This document shows, piece after piece, positions 1-5,916 of a stretch of 11,933 nucleotides of DNA (positions within the stretch are counted from its first letter, which is position 1; each line of letters begins with the position of its first letter). The notes under the pieces were generated by a model, which made no database searches, had not been told where the DNA came from, and worked only from the letters and a program-made list of their open reading frames with translations. The stretch comes from JASFBA01 sp036172265 (GTDB lineage: Bacteria > Chloroflexota > Chloroflexia > DTKN01), in contig JASFBA010000016.1 in NCBI GenBank assembly GCA_036172265.1, forward strand, positions 1 to 11,933, in the 5' to 3' direction. The translations under genes were made by a program, and so were the position numbers.

Positions 1-18
1 AGTCTCGGCAAAAGGGGC

Positions 19-24
19 TAGAAT
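19..24 (+). promoter_or_regulatory. Possible -10 box upstream of the LiaF-like gene
   Basis: TAGAAT lies about 40 bp before the ATG at 65 and resembles a sigma-70 -10 element. The matching -35 would fall at or beyond the window edge, so only half the promoter can be seen. The rest of positions 1-64 holds nothing else recognisable apart from a weak GAGG ribosome binding site at 56-59. Confidence 0.2.
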
Positions 25-64
25 AAGAAAACGATACCACCTGGATAAAGAAAGCGAGGAAACG

Positions 65-1009
65 ATGGATGAAAAACCTGCAGGCACGGCCTCTTCTTCT
101 GAAAGCCCGCAAGTGCGATATTCGCCGGGGATGACCTTTCCCGTGCTCCTGATCTTCGCTGGCGTTATGCTCCTTTTGAACACCATGCATCTCATCCAAG
201 GCAACTGGAGCCGGCTGTGGATGATCTGGCCGGCCGTTCTCATCCTCCTGGGCCTGGACCTCCTCCTGAGCCAGGTCCCGGCCGTGCTCAAATTCCTGGT
301 CGCACTCCTTACGCTGGCCCTGCTCTGCGCCGTCGGCGTCCTCCTGGTCGCGACATCTCCGGCGGAACCGGCCCAGGTAGTTCTAGGACCCGAGAACTGT
401 CCACGCGCCGGGGCTGATCGGGGCGACGTCCATCTGGAGATGGGTATGGGCCAGATTCGCCTGGAGGAAGCCCGGACAGATCGGCCGGTCCTGGCCGAAG
501 GCGAAGTGTGGGGGGCCCAGGCTGGCACCGTCCCATGCCGCGTGGAAGGCTCCACCGCTCGCCTGGAAATTTCCCAGGGAGACTGGTTCGAGACGGCCTG
601 GACCGGGCGGTGGAGCGGCCGATGGGAACTCGGATTGGCCCGAAATCTGCCGCTCAGTCTGAGTCTGAACATCGGCATCGGGGAAGGGGAGGTGGACCTG
701 GGTCGCCTCCAGGTGGAAAGGGCGAGGATGGAGGTGGGGATCGGCAGTCTTCGGGCAGTGCTGGGGGAGGAGAGCCGGCCGGCCAAGGTGCGGATGCACG
801 TCGGCATCGGCTCGATCCACCTGACCGTTCCCCCCACTCTGCCGGTCCGCATTCGGGCCCATGCCGGCCTGGGACACAGTACTGTGGATGAGGAGACATT
901 CCCCGAGGTGGACGGCGAGTACCGTTCCCGGGCCTGTTTGGGGAATACCAGGTGTGTGGAAATTGACCTGGACGTGGGCCTAGGGGAGGTTACCGTCGTC
1001 GGACGCTAG
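65..1009 (+). CDS. LiaF-like membrane protein with C-terminal DUF4097-like beta domain
   Basis: A 314-residue membrane protein. Three hydrophobic segments lie at about residues 24-41, 50-68 and 72-97, after a short Ser-rich cytoplasmic head. The remaining 200 or so residues are soluble and beta-rich, with a recurrent Gly-Ile/Leu-Gly motif: GIGEGEVDL near 203, VGIGSL near 225, VGIGSI near 246, AGLGHS near 267 and VGLGEV near 304. This architecture matches the LiaF/YvqF and toast-rack (DUF4097/DUF2154) families. Some of these regulate envelope-stress two-component systems; many are uncharacterised. No LiaRS kinase or regulator gene is visible next to it, so a stress role is only inference. The start at 65 follows GAGGAAACG, a weak but usable ribosome binding site. 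It is the only plus-strand gene in the window and has its own terminator. An alternative reading is a generic cell-wall-active antibiotics response protein. Confidence 0.8.
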   Translation: MDEKPAGTASSSESPQVRYSPGMTFPVLLIFAGVMLLLNTMHLIQGNWSRLWMIWPAVLILLGLDLLLSQVPAVLKFLVALLTLALLCAVGVLLVATSPAEPAQVVLGPENCPRAGADRGDVHLEMGMGQIRLEEARTDRPVLAEGEVWGAQAGTVPCRVEGSTARLEISQGDWFETAWTGRWSGRWELGLARNLPLSLSLNIGIGEGEVDLGRLQVERARMEVGIGSLRAVLGEESRPAKVRMHVGIGSIHLTVPPTLPVRIRAHAGLGHSTVDEETFPEVDGEYRSRACLGNTRCVEIDLDVGLGEVTVVGR

Positions 1010-1056
1010 GGGAACGCCCGCAAGAAACCCGGCCTTTTCTGCATCAGAATCTATGG

Positions 1057-1078
1057 AGCGACCCGTCGGGTCGCTTTT
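1057..1078 (+). terminator. Intrinsic terminator of the LiaF-like gene
   Basis: Perfect 8-bp stem AGCGACCC / GGGTCGCT (1057-1064 with 1068-1075), loop GTC, running into TTTT at 1075-1078. It lies 47 bp after the stop codon. An outer pair, GCATCA at 1041-1046 and TGATGC at 1078-1083, could extend the fold. There is no T run on the minus strand, so it serves the plus-strand gene. The convergent peptidase gene ends at 1127 and shows no clear terminator of its own. Confidence 0.85.
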
Positions 1079-1126
1079 GATGCATATGGAGCATGGCACG
1101 GTGTGTCCCTACGTACCTGGGTGTGA

Positions 1127-2707
1127 TCAGGTTGTCTCCGCCCACGGGTAGGTCGGAGCCAGGTCTACCGGAACGTCGCGAACCCGTTCCAGGGCTTCCT
1201 CCAGTTCGTACGGCATACGGCCGTAACGCCGCACCAGCGCCTGTGCCCCCTCGTAGTCGCCGTCTCCTTCCAGGCGCAGGAGGATGGCAGCAATTTCGCC
1301 CACCGCCTGGGCCATCCGACGCGGCTCGGCCCGGAAGCGGCCGCTTCCGGGGTCTCGCCGGATGGCCCCCTCATCTCGGAGGAAATTGAAGGCGAGGAGG
1401 TTGGCACGGGCGTGGGCGCTGCTGCCCCCAAAGCGGATCACCCGGAAGACGGCGGCCAGGAAGGCCCCCGGGGCGCTCTCCCGCCACTCTCGGGGGAAAA
1501 AGCCCTCTTCGGCCAGGAAAAGAAGGTTATAGAGGCCCAGGACATCGGCCTTGCACTCCTCTACGACGGAGTAGAGTTCGCGCAAGGCCTGCTGGCGGGA
1601 GATACGGCTGCCGTCGGGCCGAATGACCTCTTGAGGCCCCAGGGCGTGGCTGACCTCGTGCAGAAGGACGTAGGAGAAGATGTTGTCGAAAAAGAGGGCT
1701 TCGGCCTGGGCCGGATCCAGGAGGCGCTCGCCGACCGGCCGGAGGAGGTATTTGAACTTGGCCTGGGAGACGTTTTTGAGGATGACCTTCTTGCTCCCGA
1801 CGGTCGTGCGCACCCGAGGGTCGTTGGGCAGGACGAAGGCGGTGGCCAGGGCCACGGTGGCCATCTGGCCGGCATTGAAGACGGCATCGGCTACGACGAT
1901 AGGAGAAGACAGGCCGGCCACCTGCCCCCGGTATTCGGGAGGAACCGGGAGGCGGGCGGCCAGGGCCGGGAGTTGTTCCACCAGCTCGCGGAAACGGGCG
2001 CTTTCCCCCAGATCTCGCCGGCCCAGCATGGCCTCATAGGCCGTCTTGCAGCCGAAGAAGTAGTCGTCATAGACTTCGTAGGGGCCGATGAGGAACTCGA
2101 ACGGCCCATCCTGGAGGGCCACCCAGGCACAGTCGCTTTCGTAGTAGTCGTCGTTCAGGAGAGCCTGGGCCCGCAGGGAGAGGTATTCGGCCAGCAAAGC
2201 ATGGTCGCAAAGGCGGGCCGCCTCCAAGAGGCTTTCGGCGGCCGGCTCCAGGAATTCCTGATAGGCGCGGTGGTAGGGGATGGCCTCCAGAGTTCCTTCC
2301 CGCCGACGAACGACGGTGAACGGCGCGGTCAGGTCCGGCCGATCCTGGGGATGGTCGGCCAGGTAGGCCTCGAACTCCTCCCGGGCGAGGTCCTCGGGGT
2401 AAAAGCCTCCACCGGGCGGTCGCGGCTGGTCGCCGATAAAGGGGCGATCTTCGTCCAGGCGGTCCCAGGGGCCGGCCATCAGGTCGAAAAGACGCAGGCG
2501 TTCCCGGTCCACAGGGTCGCCGGAGGCGGCCAGACGGGCCCGCAGATCGGGATTGCCGGGCCAGACCTGGCGGAGGTAAATTTCGTGAATCTGCCGGCCG
2601 GCGGCGATGAGGTGGCGTACCATAGCCTGCTTTCGCTCATCCAGGTCGCCGCGCTCGGCGGTCAACTCCACCGGGACGAAACGGGCCAGACGTTCGGATA
2701 CATCCAT
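1127..2707 (-). CDS. M49-like zinc peptidase (dipeptidyl peptidase III-related) with HEVSH motif
   Basis: Predicted 526-residue zinc metallopeptidase. The zinc-site motif HEVSH is at residues 350-354, in a helix followed by ALG, and EECKAD is at 383-388. The spacing and the EEC(K/R)AD motif are those of the M49 (dipeptidyl peptidase III) family, which removes dipeptides from peptide N termini. Most M49 enzymes carry a six-residue HEXXGH motif. The five-residue HEXXH form is known from a minority, including Caldithrix abyssi DPP III (HEISH), and this gene falls in that group. The protein is shorter than human DPP III (about 730 aa). It shows no signal peptide or membrane segment, so it is probably cytoplasmic. 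The open frame continues upstream to 3106, but that part lies inside the DUF692 gene on another frame. The ATG at 2707 is preceded by GGAGGAA at good spacing, so it is preferred. This is the last gene of the operon, 71 bp after the DUF692 gene. The substrate is unknown. Confidence 0.85.
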   Translation of the reverse strand: MDVSERLARFVPVELTAERGDLDERKQAMVRHLIAAGRQIHEIYLRQVWPGNPDLRARLAASGDPVDRERLRLFDLMAGPWDRLDEDRPFIGDQPRPPGGGFYPEDLAREEFEAYLADHPQDRPDLTAPFTVVRRREGTLEAIPYHRAYQEFLEPAAESLLEAARLCDHALLAEYLSLRAQALLNDDYYESDCAWVALQDGPFEFLIGPYEVYDDYFFGCKTAYEAMLGRRDLGESARFRELVEQLPALAARLPVPPEYRGQVAGLSSPIVVADAVFNAGQMATVALATAFVLPNDPRVRTTVGSKKVILKNVSQAKFKYLLRPVGERLLDPAQAEALFFDNIFSYVLLHEVSHALGPQEVIRPDGSRISRQQALRELYSVVEECKADVLGLYNLLFLAEEGFFPREWRESAPGAFLAAVFRVIRFGGSSAHARANLLAFNFLRDEGAIRRDPGSGRFRAEPRRMAQAVGEIAAILLRLEGDGDYEGAQALVRRYGRMPYELEEALERVRDVPVDLAPTYPWAETT

Positions 2708-2710
2708 CGC

Positions 2711-2717
2711 TTCCTCC
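2711..2717 (-). promoter_or_regulatory. Ribosome binding site fixing the M49-like peptidase start
   Basis: On the minus strand GGAGGAA stands directly before GCG-ATG, with 5 nt between GGAGG and the ATG at 2707. It lies 3' of the DUF692 stop codon, which excludes the longer reading of the peptidase frame that would overlap that gene. Confidence 0.75.
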
Positions 2718-2778
2718 AGCAACCTATCCGAAAACTCACCGGTAAGGCGTTTGTGGGCAGGCAAAGGCAGGTCTTCGC

Positions 2779-3612
2779 CTACCCGATAGGGGGTTTCGAT
2801 AGAGTCTGGGCCAGTTCCCTTTTCAGCCGAACCATTTGTTCCAGCAAAGCACGGGATTCTTTCCAGTATTCCAACGTGACCACCCGAGGGCTGGCGTATT
2901 TCCGAAGCCAGTCCAACAGGGCAAAGTCTCTTTCCCGCAGAGCCTCGTGCGCATCCACCGGGCGGCCGTCTTCCAGCCGGCTCGGGGCGCTCAGATGCAC
3001 TTCGACCACCCGATCGAGCGGAAGCCGTTCCAGGTACTCCTCCGGCCGGAGTCCCCAGTTGCCGGCAGCGGTCTGGGCATAGGAAAGGTCCAGAAGGAAG
3101 GAGCAACCCGTCGCCTCCAGCACGGCGGCGATCGTTTCGGGGTCGCTCTCCGGGTCGCGTTCAAAGCCGGGGAGGCCCGGGGCATTCTCCAGAAGAAGGC
3201 TTGCCCCCAGTTGCTCCCGTAGGGCACGCACGCGGGAGAAAAAAGCCTCCAAGTGGGGGCCCAGGTCCAGGGCACTGGGCTGCCGGCCTCGTTGCCGTGC
3301 ATCCTGGAGCACCTTCCAGGGCCATAAGGAAATGTGGACCGAAAGCCAGGGGCTCCCGGTCTCTTGGAGCAGGAGCCCCAGTTCCTGGACCTGGACCTCC
3401 AGAAGCGGGGCCCCCAGGAGGTTGCCGCCGTGGAGGAGGAGCGGCCGGTCAGGCAGGAGGGCGCGAAAGCGCCGCACTTCTTCCAGCGGCATCCAGGTCG
3501 TTACTTCCAGAAGGTCAGGCCGGGCAACCTCCTGGTCCCACACTTCCAGCAAGGCCGGCGAGGCGATGACGGCTAGTTGGATGGCACACGGTTCTTCTTT
3601 GGGCAGGGCCAT
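2779..3612 (-). CDS. DUF692-family TIM-barrel metalloenzyme (MbnB/TglH/ChrH-like)
   Basis: A 277-residue protein with the layout of the DUF692 multinuclear non-haem iron family, a xylose-isomerase-like TIM barrel. Likely metal ligands sit on successive strands: H61 in LLLHGGN, H93 in SVHIS, E142 in LLENAPG, D175 in FLLDLSYA, H206 in VVEVHLSAP, D220 and H222 in VDAHE, and E248 in VTLEYW. The stretch EEYLERLPLDRVVEVHL at 191-207 matches the family's strongest block. Characterised members modify cysteines of small ribosomal peptides (methanobactin, 3-thiaglutamate). No precursor peptide or partner gene is visible here, so that role cannot be assigned, and a distant sugar isomerase/epimerase remains possible. 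The start is uncertain. The preceding PH-domain gene stops in the same frame at 3640 (TAA followed by GGAGGG), and ATG 3612 is 21 nt past that site; CTG 3624 is better spaced but rare. Translation is probably coupled to the PH-domain gene. Confidence 0.72.
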   Translation of the reverse strand: MALPKEEPCAIQLAVIASPALLEVWDQEVARPDLLEVTTWMPLEEVRRFRALLPDRPLLLHGGNLLGAPLLEVQVQELGLLLQETGSPWLSVHISLWPWKVLQDARQRGRQPSALDLGPHLEAFFSRVRALREQLGASLLLENAPGLPGFERDPESDPETIAAVLEATGCSFLLDLSYAQTAAGNWGLRPEEYLERLPLDRVVEVHLSAPSRLEDGRPVDAHEALRERDFALLDWLRKYASPRVVTLEYWKESRALLEQMVRLKRELAQTLSKPPIG

Positions 3613-3639
3613 CGAGACCGCCAGGGAGGCAAACCCTCC

Positions 3640-4062
3640 TTACGACCCGGTCTGCAGGCCGGGGATGCGGGCCTGCAGTTCGGCTAGGATGCTCTCGGCC
3701 GCCGTCTCGTTGCCCTTGATCTGCGGCCATTTTTGCAGGACAAAGGTGAAGTGTCGCCCGGAATGGGTCTTGATCTCCAGGCGGCGTCGTTTGACCAGAA
3801 GGCCGAGTAGGTATTGATCCAGGGGCAGGAAAAAGGGCTTCTTCACTCGTGCCTCGGCGATGTCGGCCAGGAGGACCTCCTCCATCGCCTTGTCCTCGTC
3901 CTTGATCGTCCGCTCGTTCACCAGGAGGCGACGGTCGGTCAGGCCGATGTAGCAGCTCTTGAGGCCCAGGCTGGCATAGCCCCAAACCAGGAGGCTTTCG
4001 CCTTCCTGAAGGTACCTGGAGAGTTCACGCTGGATCTTTTCCCGGCTCAGTTTCTCGGCCAT
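3640..4062 (-). CDS. Bacterial PH-like domain protein
   Basis: A 140-residue soluble protein resembling bacterial pleckstrin-homology domains (bPH, YokE-like). It opens with a charged helix (residues 1-19) and continues with LQEGESLLVWG. The family hallmark is at 39-48 (IGLTDRRLLV), then EEVLLADIAEARVKK at 61-75, a strand pair around 93-110 (RRLEIKTHSG, then HFTFVL) and a C-terminal helix at 118-131. Related domains occur in short bacterial proteins of unknown function, often membrane-linked. A role in lipid or envelope sensing beside plsX is inference. A TTG at 4068 lengthens the frame by two codons, but the ATG at 4062 has an ideal AAGGAGG six bases upstream. The first 38 bp overlap the end of plsX, which suggests translational coupling. 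The stop TAA runs straight into GGAGGG. Confidence 0.75.
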   Translation of the reverse strand: MAEKLSREKIQRELSRYLQEGESLLVWGYASLGLKSCYIGLTDRRLLVNERTIKDEDKAMEEVLLADIAEARVKKPFFLPLDQYLLGLLVKRRRLEIKTHSGRHFTFVLQKWPQIKGNETAAESILAELQARIPGLQTGS

Positions 4063-5059
4063 GGACAACCTCCTTTTCTAAAACGTCGGCCATCGCCTCG
4101 ACGGCTTGTCGGACGATGGCTTCGCGGGCCACACGGATGGCGTTACAGATGGCGCGGGGGTTAGAACGGCCGTGGGCGGTGATGGCGATGCCGCGCAGGC
4201 CGAGCAAAAGGGCACCGCCGTATTCGGTATAGTCCAGGCGGGCGCGCACCCGGCGGAAGGCAGGGCGCAGAAAGAGCGCCGGGAGGCGGGTGCGGAGGGA
4301 ACGGGTCAGTTCCTCGCGGAGTGCTCCCAGGAGCATTTCGGCCACCGCCTCGGCGCTCTTCATCACCAGGTTGCCCACAAAACCGTCGGCCACCACCACG
4401 TCGGCAGTTCCGGCAAGCATGTCCTTCGGCTCGATGTTTCCGAGGAAATAAAGGCCGGGGGTCCGGCGCAAAAGGGCGTAGGCTTCCTGAACCAGGCGGT
4501 CCCCCTTGCTCTCCTCCTCTCCGTTAGAAAGGAGGGCCACGCGGGGGTGGGAGATGCCGTAGACGCGCTCGGCATAGGCGGCACCCAGGCGGGCAAACTG
4601 GAGGAGGTATTCGGGGCGGCAATCGGTGTTGGCTCCGGCATCCAGGAAGAGGAAAAATCCCTTTCGGGCCGGGAAGGGTGTGGCCAGGGGGGGGCGTTCC
4701 ACGCCGGGAAGGCGGCCCAGGATGAGGGTGGCGGCGGCCATGATGGCTCCGCTGTGGCCGGCCGAGACAAAGGCCTGGGCCTGGTCGTCCCGCACCAGCC
4801 GCATTCCGATCACGATGGAGGAACGGCCCTTGCGTCGCACGGCCTGGACGGCGTGTTCTTCCATCCCGATGACTTCCGGGGCATGGACGATGGGGAGGGA
4901 AAGGCCGGCCGTGTCATGCCGCGTCAGTTCCTCCCGGATCCTCTCCTCCGGGCCGACCAGGAGGACCTCCAGGCCATAACGGCGAGCGGCTTCTACCGCG
5001 CCGGCCACCGGGGCCTGTGGGGCCAAGTCTCCGCCCATCGCATCCAGAGCAATGCGCAT
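4025..5059 (-). CDS. plsX: Phosphate acyltransferase PlsX
   Basis: A 344-residue protein matching PlsX along its whole length, close to the usual 330-350. PlsX transfers an acyl group from acyl-ACP to phosphate, making acyl phosphate that PlsY then uses to acylate glycerol 3-phosphate. It is a peripheral membrane enzyme at the entry of phospholipid synthesis. Diagnostic segments are IALDAMGGD at 3-11, FVSAGHSGAIMA at 97-108, LDAGAN at 139-144, LLSNGEEESKGD at 176-187, GNIEPKDML at 207-215, ADGFVGN at 224-230 and YGGALLLGL near 280-288. ATG 5059 follows GGAGGACGTGG, a good ribosome binding site. It is the second gene of the operon, 28 bp after the small beta-rich gene. The common neighbours fabH, fabD and acpP are absent; the downstream genes are a PH-domain protein, a DUF692 enzyme and a peptidase. 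Its C-terminal 38 bp overlap the next gene. Confidence 0.96.
   Translation of the reverse strand: MRIALDAMGGDLAPQAPVAGAVEAARRYGLEVLLVGPEERIREELTRHDTAGLSLPIVHAPEVIGMEEHAVQAVRRKGRSSIVIGMRLVRDDQAQAFVSAGHSGAIMAAATLILGRLPGVERPPLATPFPARKGFFLFLDAGANTDCRPEYLLQFARLGAAYAERVYGISHPRVALLSNGEEESKGDRLVQEAYALLRRTPGLYFLGNIEPKDMLAGTADVVVADGFVGNLVMKSAEAVAEMLLGALREELTRSLRTRLPALFLRPAFRRVRARLDYTEYGGALLLGLRGIAITAHGRSNPRAICNAIRVAREAIVRQAVEAMADVLEKEVVHGRETEPGKDPA
4069..4075 (-). promoter_or_regulatory. Ribosome binding site of the PH-domain gene, inside plsX
   Basis: AAGGAGG on the minus strand, 6 nt before the ATG at 4062 and within the last codons of plsX. It decides between the ATG at 4062 and the in-frame TTG at 4068, which directly abuts the site and would be too close. 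Confidence 0.8.
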
Positions 5060-5087
5060 CCACGTCCTCCGGGGAAACGGCCGGCCC

Positions 5088-5417
5088 TTAGCGGTAGCCG
5101 TAGGTCTGGGTACAGATGGCGCGAAAGGCGATCGGCCGAGCGCTCTCGATGCGGAGTTCGTACGACTGTTCCCGCAGTTCGGCCTCTAAACTGGCGATGC
5201 CCTCCTCCGCTTCTCCGGAGGCCACCCGCTGCCCCTGCGCATCCAGCAAAATGATAGAAAAGGGCTGAGTAGCCTCTGCCCCCTGCACGACCAGGGAGTA
5301 GGCCCACTGCACTAGTCCAGCGGCCGGCGGGCGGACTTCTCGACGGAAGGGCGTCTGGCCCTCGAAGGTTTCCTGAGAAGAATCCAGATGAAAAGAGCCG
5401 CTGTTGGCCACGGCCAT
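5088..5417 (-). CDS. Small hypothetical beta-rich protein, first gene of the plsX operon
   Basis: A 109-residue protein that I do not recognise. It has no signal peptide and no membrane segment. Alternating hydrophobic strands (LVQWAYSLVVQG at 35-46, PFSIILLDAQGQRVA at 52-66, SYELRIESARPIAFRAI at 85-101) give a beta-sandwich appearance. The pattern loosely recalls PPC-like or jelly-roll carbohydrate-binding domains, but this is not strong enough to assign. It ends in YGYR. The gene is credible because ATG 5417 has AGGAGG seven bases upstream, a strong promoter lies about 40 bp further up, and plsX follows after 28 bp. It probably shares regulation with plsX. A cytoplasmic accessory role in lipid or envelope metabolism is only a guess from its position. 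Confidence 0.7.
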   Translation of the reverse strand: MAVANSGSFHLDSSQETFEGQTPFRREVRPPAAGLVQWAYSLVVQGAEATQPFSIILLDAQGQRVASGEAEEGIASLEAELREQSYELRIESARPIAFRAICTQTYGYR

Positions 5418-5453
5418 GCTTAGTCCTCCTCAAGGGTGCCGAATTTTGTATAT

Positions 5454-5482
5454 AGTGTACCACGCTCTTCTCGTGGCGTCAA
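5454..5482 (-). promoter_or_regulatory. Sigma-70-type promoter of the plsX operon, with inverted repeat in the spacer
   Basis: On the minus strand: TTGACG (-35, 5477-5482), 17-bp spacer, TACACT (-10, 5454-5459). Its predicted start lies about 30 bp before the ATG at 5417. The spacer itself is the inverted repeat CCACG-N7-CGTGG (5460-5476), a possible operator. Confidence 0.72.
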
Positions 5483-5505
5483 GTTGACTTCCCGACACCG
5501 GCAAA

Positions 5506-5616
5506 CGTCCGTGGTTTACCGGGAGGCCCTTTTGTTGGCGGTTGGACACCAACAGAATCACCTTATGTTGCATTTAACGACCGTTCGTGGTTCACCGGGA
5601 TGTCATTTTGTCGACG
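5506..5616. repeat. Pair of imperfect 35-bp direct repeats
   Basis: Positions 5506-5540 and 5582-5616 match at 28 of 35 bases with an offset of 76 bp. Shared cores are CGTGGTT, ACCGGGA and TTTTGT. The repeats are non-coding, and mismatches do not follow a codon period. They could be remains of a mobile-element end or protein-binding sites upstream of the plsX promoter. Confidence 0.6.
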
Positions 5617-5728
5617 ATCTCCCCTTGCTGCCGGGGCGAGGCAGCGACGGTCTTTCCCTCGGGTGAAATTTGCCCAAGCCCGGGCAGCGACTTCCAGGAG
5701 GCCGTGAAACGGGACACCGATGACATCC
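5598..5728. repeat. 9-bp inverted repeat bounding a 131-bp segment
   Basis: GGATGTCAT at 5598-5606 is repeated inverted as ATGACATCC at 5720-5728. The inner sequences also resemble each other with gaps (TTTTGTC against CGGTGTC). TGTCAT termini recall transposon ends of the rve/Mu-like type, but no target duplication or transposase is visible. Confidence 0.35.
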
Positions 5729-5766
5729 TGCTCTGCCGGGCGAAATGCGCCAGAATCTCGCGCCCT

Positions 5767-5809
5767 AAAAAAGGGGGAAGCCTCGAGCTAAGGGGGGAGC
5801 TCGAGGCTT
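5767..5809 (-). terminator. Strong intrinsic terminator, minus strand
   Basis: A perfect 12-bp stem AAGCCTCGAGCT / AGCTCGAGGCTT (5778-5789 with 5798-5809) and an 8-nt loop. On the minus strand it is followed by CCCCC and then TTTTTT (5772-5767). It ends transcription from the sugar-importer operon, whose last stop codon is about 175 bp upstream, and from the promoter at 5842-5870. It also insulates the plsX operon. Confidence 0.88.
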
Positions 5810-5835
5810 GGGCAGGGCGGGCAGGGCGCCCTGAC
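5767..5835 (-). ncRNA. Putative ~70-nt small RNA or attenuated leader
   Basis: A near-consensus promoter at 5842-5870 predicts a start near 5835, and the strong terminator ends at 5767. The predicted RNA is about 69 nt. Its 5' part contains the perfect palindrome CAGGGCGCCCTG (5822-5833) and complements of two tandem GGGCAGGGC units (5810-5827); its 3' part is the terminator hairpin. It may be a free small RNA, a leader whose readthrough feeds the plsX operon, or a chance pairing of signals. No known RNA family is recognised. Confidence 0.35.
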
Positions 5836-5841
5836 ACTTAT

Positions 5842-5870
5842 AATTTAGCACACTTCCGCCAATTTGTCAA
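5842..5870 (-). promoter_or_regulatory. Near-consensus promoter with -35 inside a palindrome
   Basis: Minus strand: TTGACA (5865-5870), 17-bp spacer, TAAATT (5842-5847). The -35 lies within the 13-bp palindrome AATTTG-T-CAAATT (5861-5873), which could be an operator. No gene start follows within 400 bp; the next strong signal is the terminator at 5767-5809. Confidence 0.55.
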
Positions 5871-5916
5871 ATTCAGAGGACGGGATGTATCCCAAACTCG
5901 TTGGACAATATGATGG

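Noticed and set aside
1412..3082. Long plus-strand open frame of 556 codons opposite the peptidase and DUF692 genes
   Set aside because: It is antisense to two genes with clear family motifs, and long antisense frames are expected in GC-rich DNA. Its translation shows no recognisable domain.
2708..3106. N-terminal extension of the peptidase frame (133 further codons)
   Set aside because: It lies within the DUF692 gene in another frame, is rich in Gly/Pro/Arg as shadow frames are here, and the ATG at 2707 has a strong ribosome binding site.
4106..5254. Plus-strand open frame of 382 codons opposite plsX
   Set aside because: It is the complement of the unmistakable plsX frame; the Gly/His-rich translation is a shadow.
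5506..5616. CRISPR-like repeat spacing
   Set aside because: Only two imperfect copies, non-palindromic, with a 41-bp gap and no cas genes.
5592..5837. 81-codon minus-strand frame starting with GTG at the predicted small-RNA start (possible leaderless gene)
   Set aside because: It runs through a strong intrinsic terminator, has no ribosome binding site, and its translation is low-complexity Ser/Arg/Pro. The start coincidence is noted, but a gene is not supported.
5839..5844. Perfect TATAAT on the plus strand
   Set aside because: No acceptable -35 lies 15-19 bp upstream and no plus-strand gene follows; it overlaps the better minus-strand promoter.
5587..5913. 108-codon plus-strand frame in the intergenic region
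   Set aside because: It crosses the terminator hairpin and the minus-strand promoter, has no ribosome binding site and resembles no known protein.
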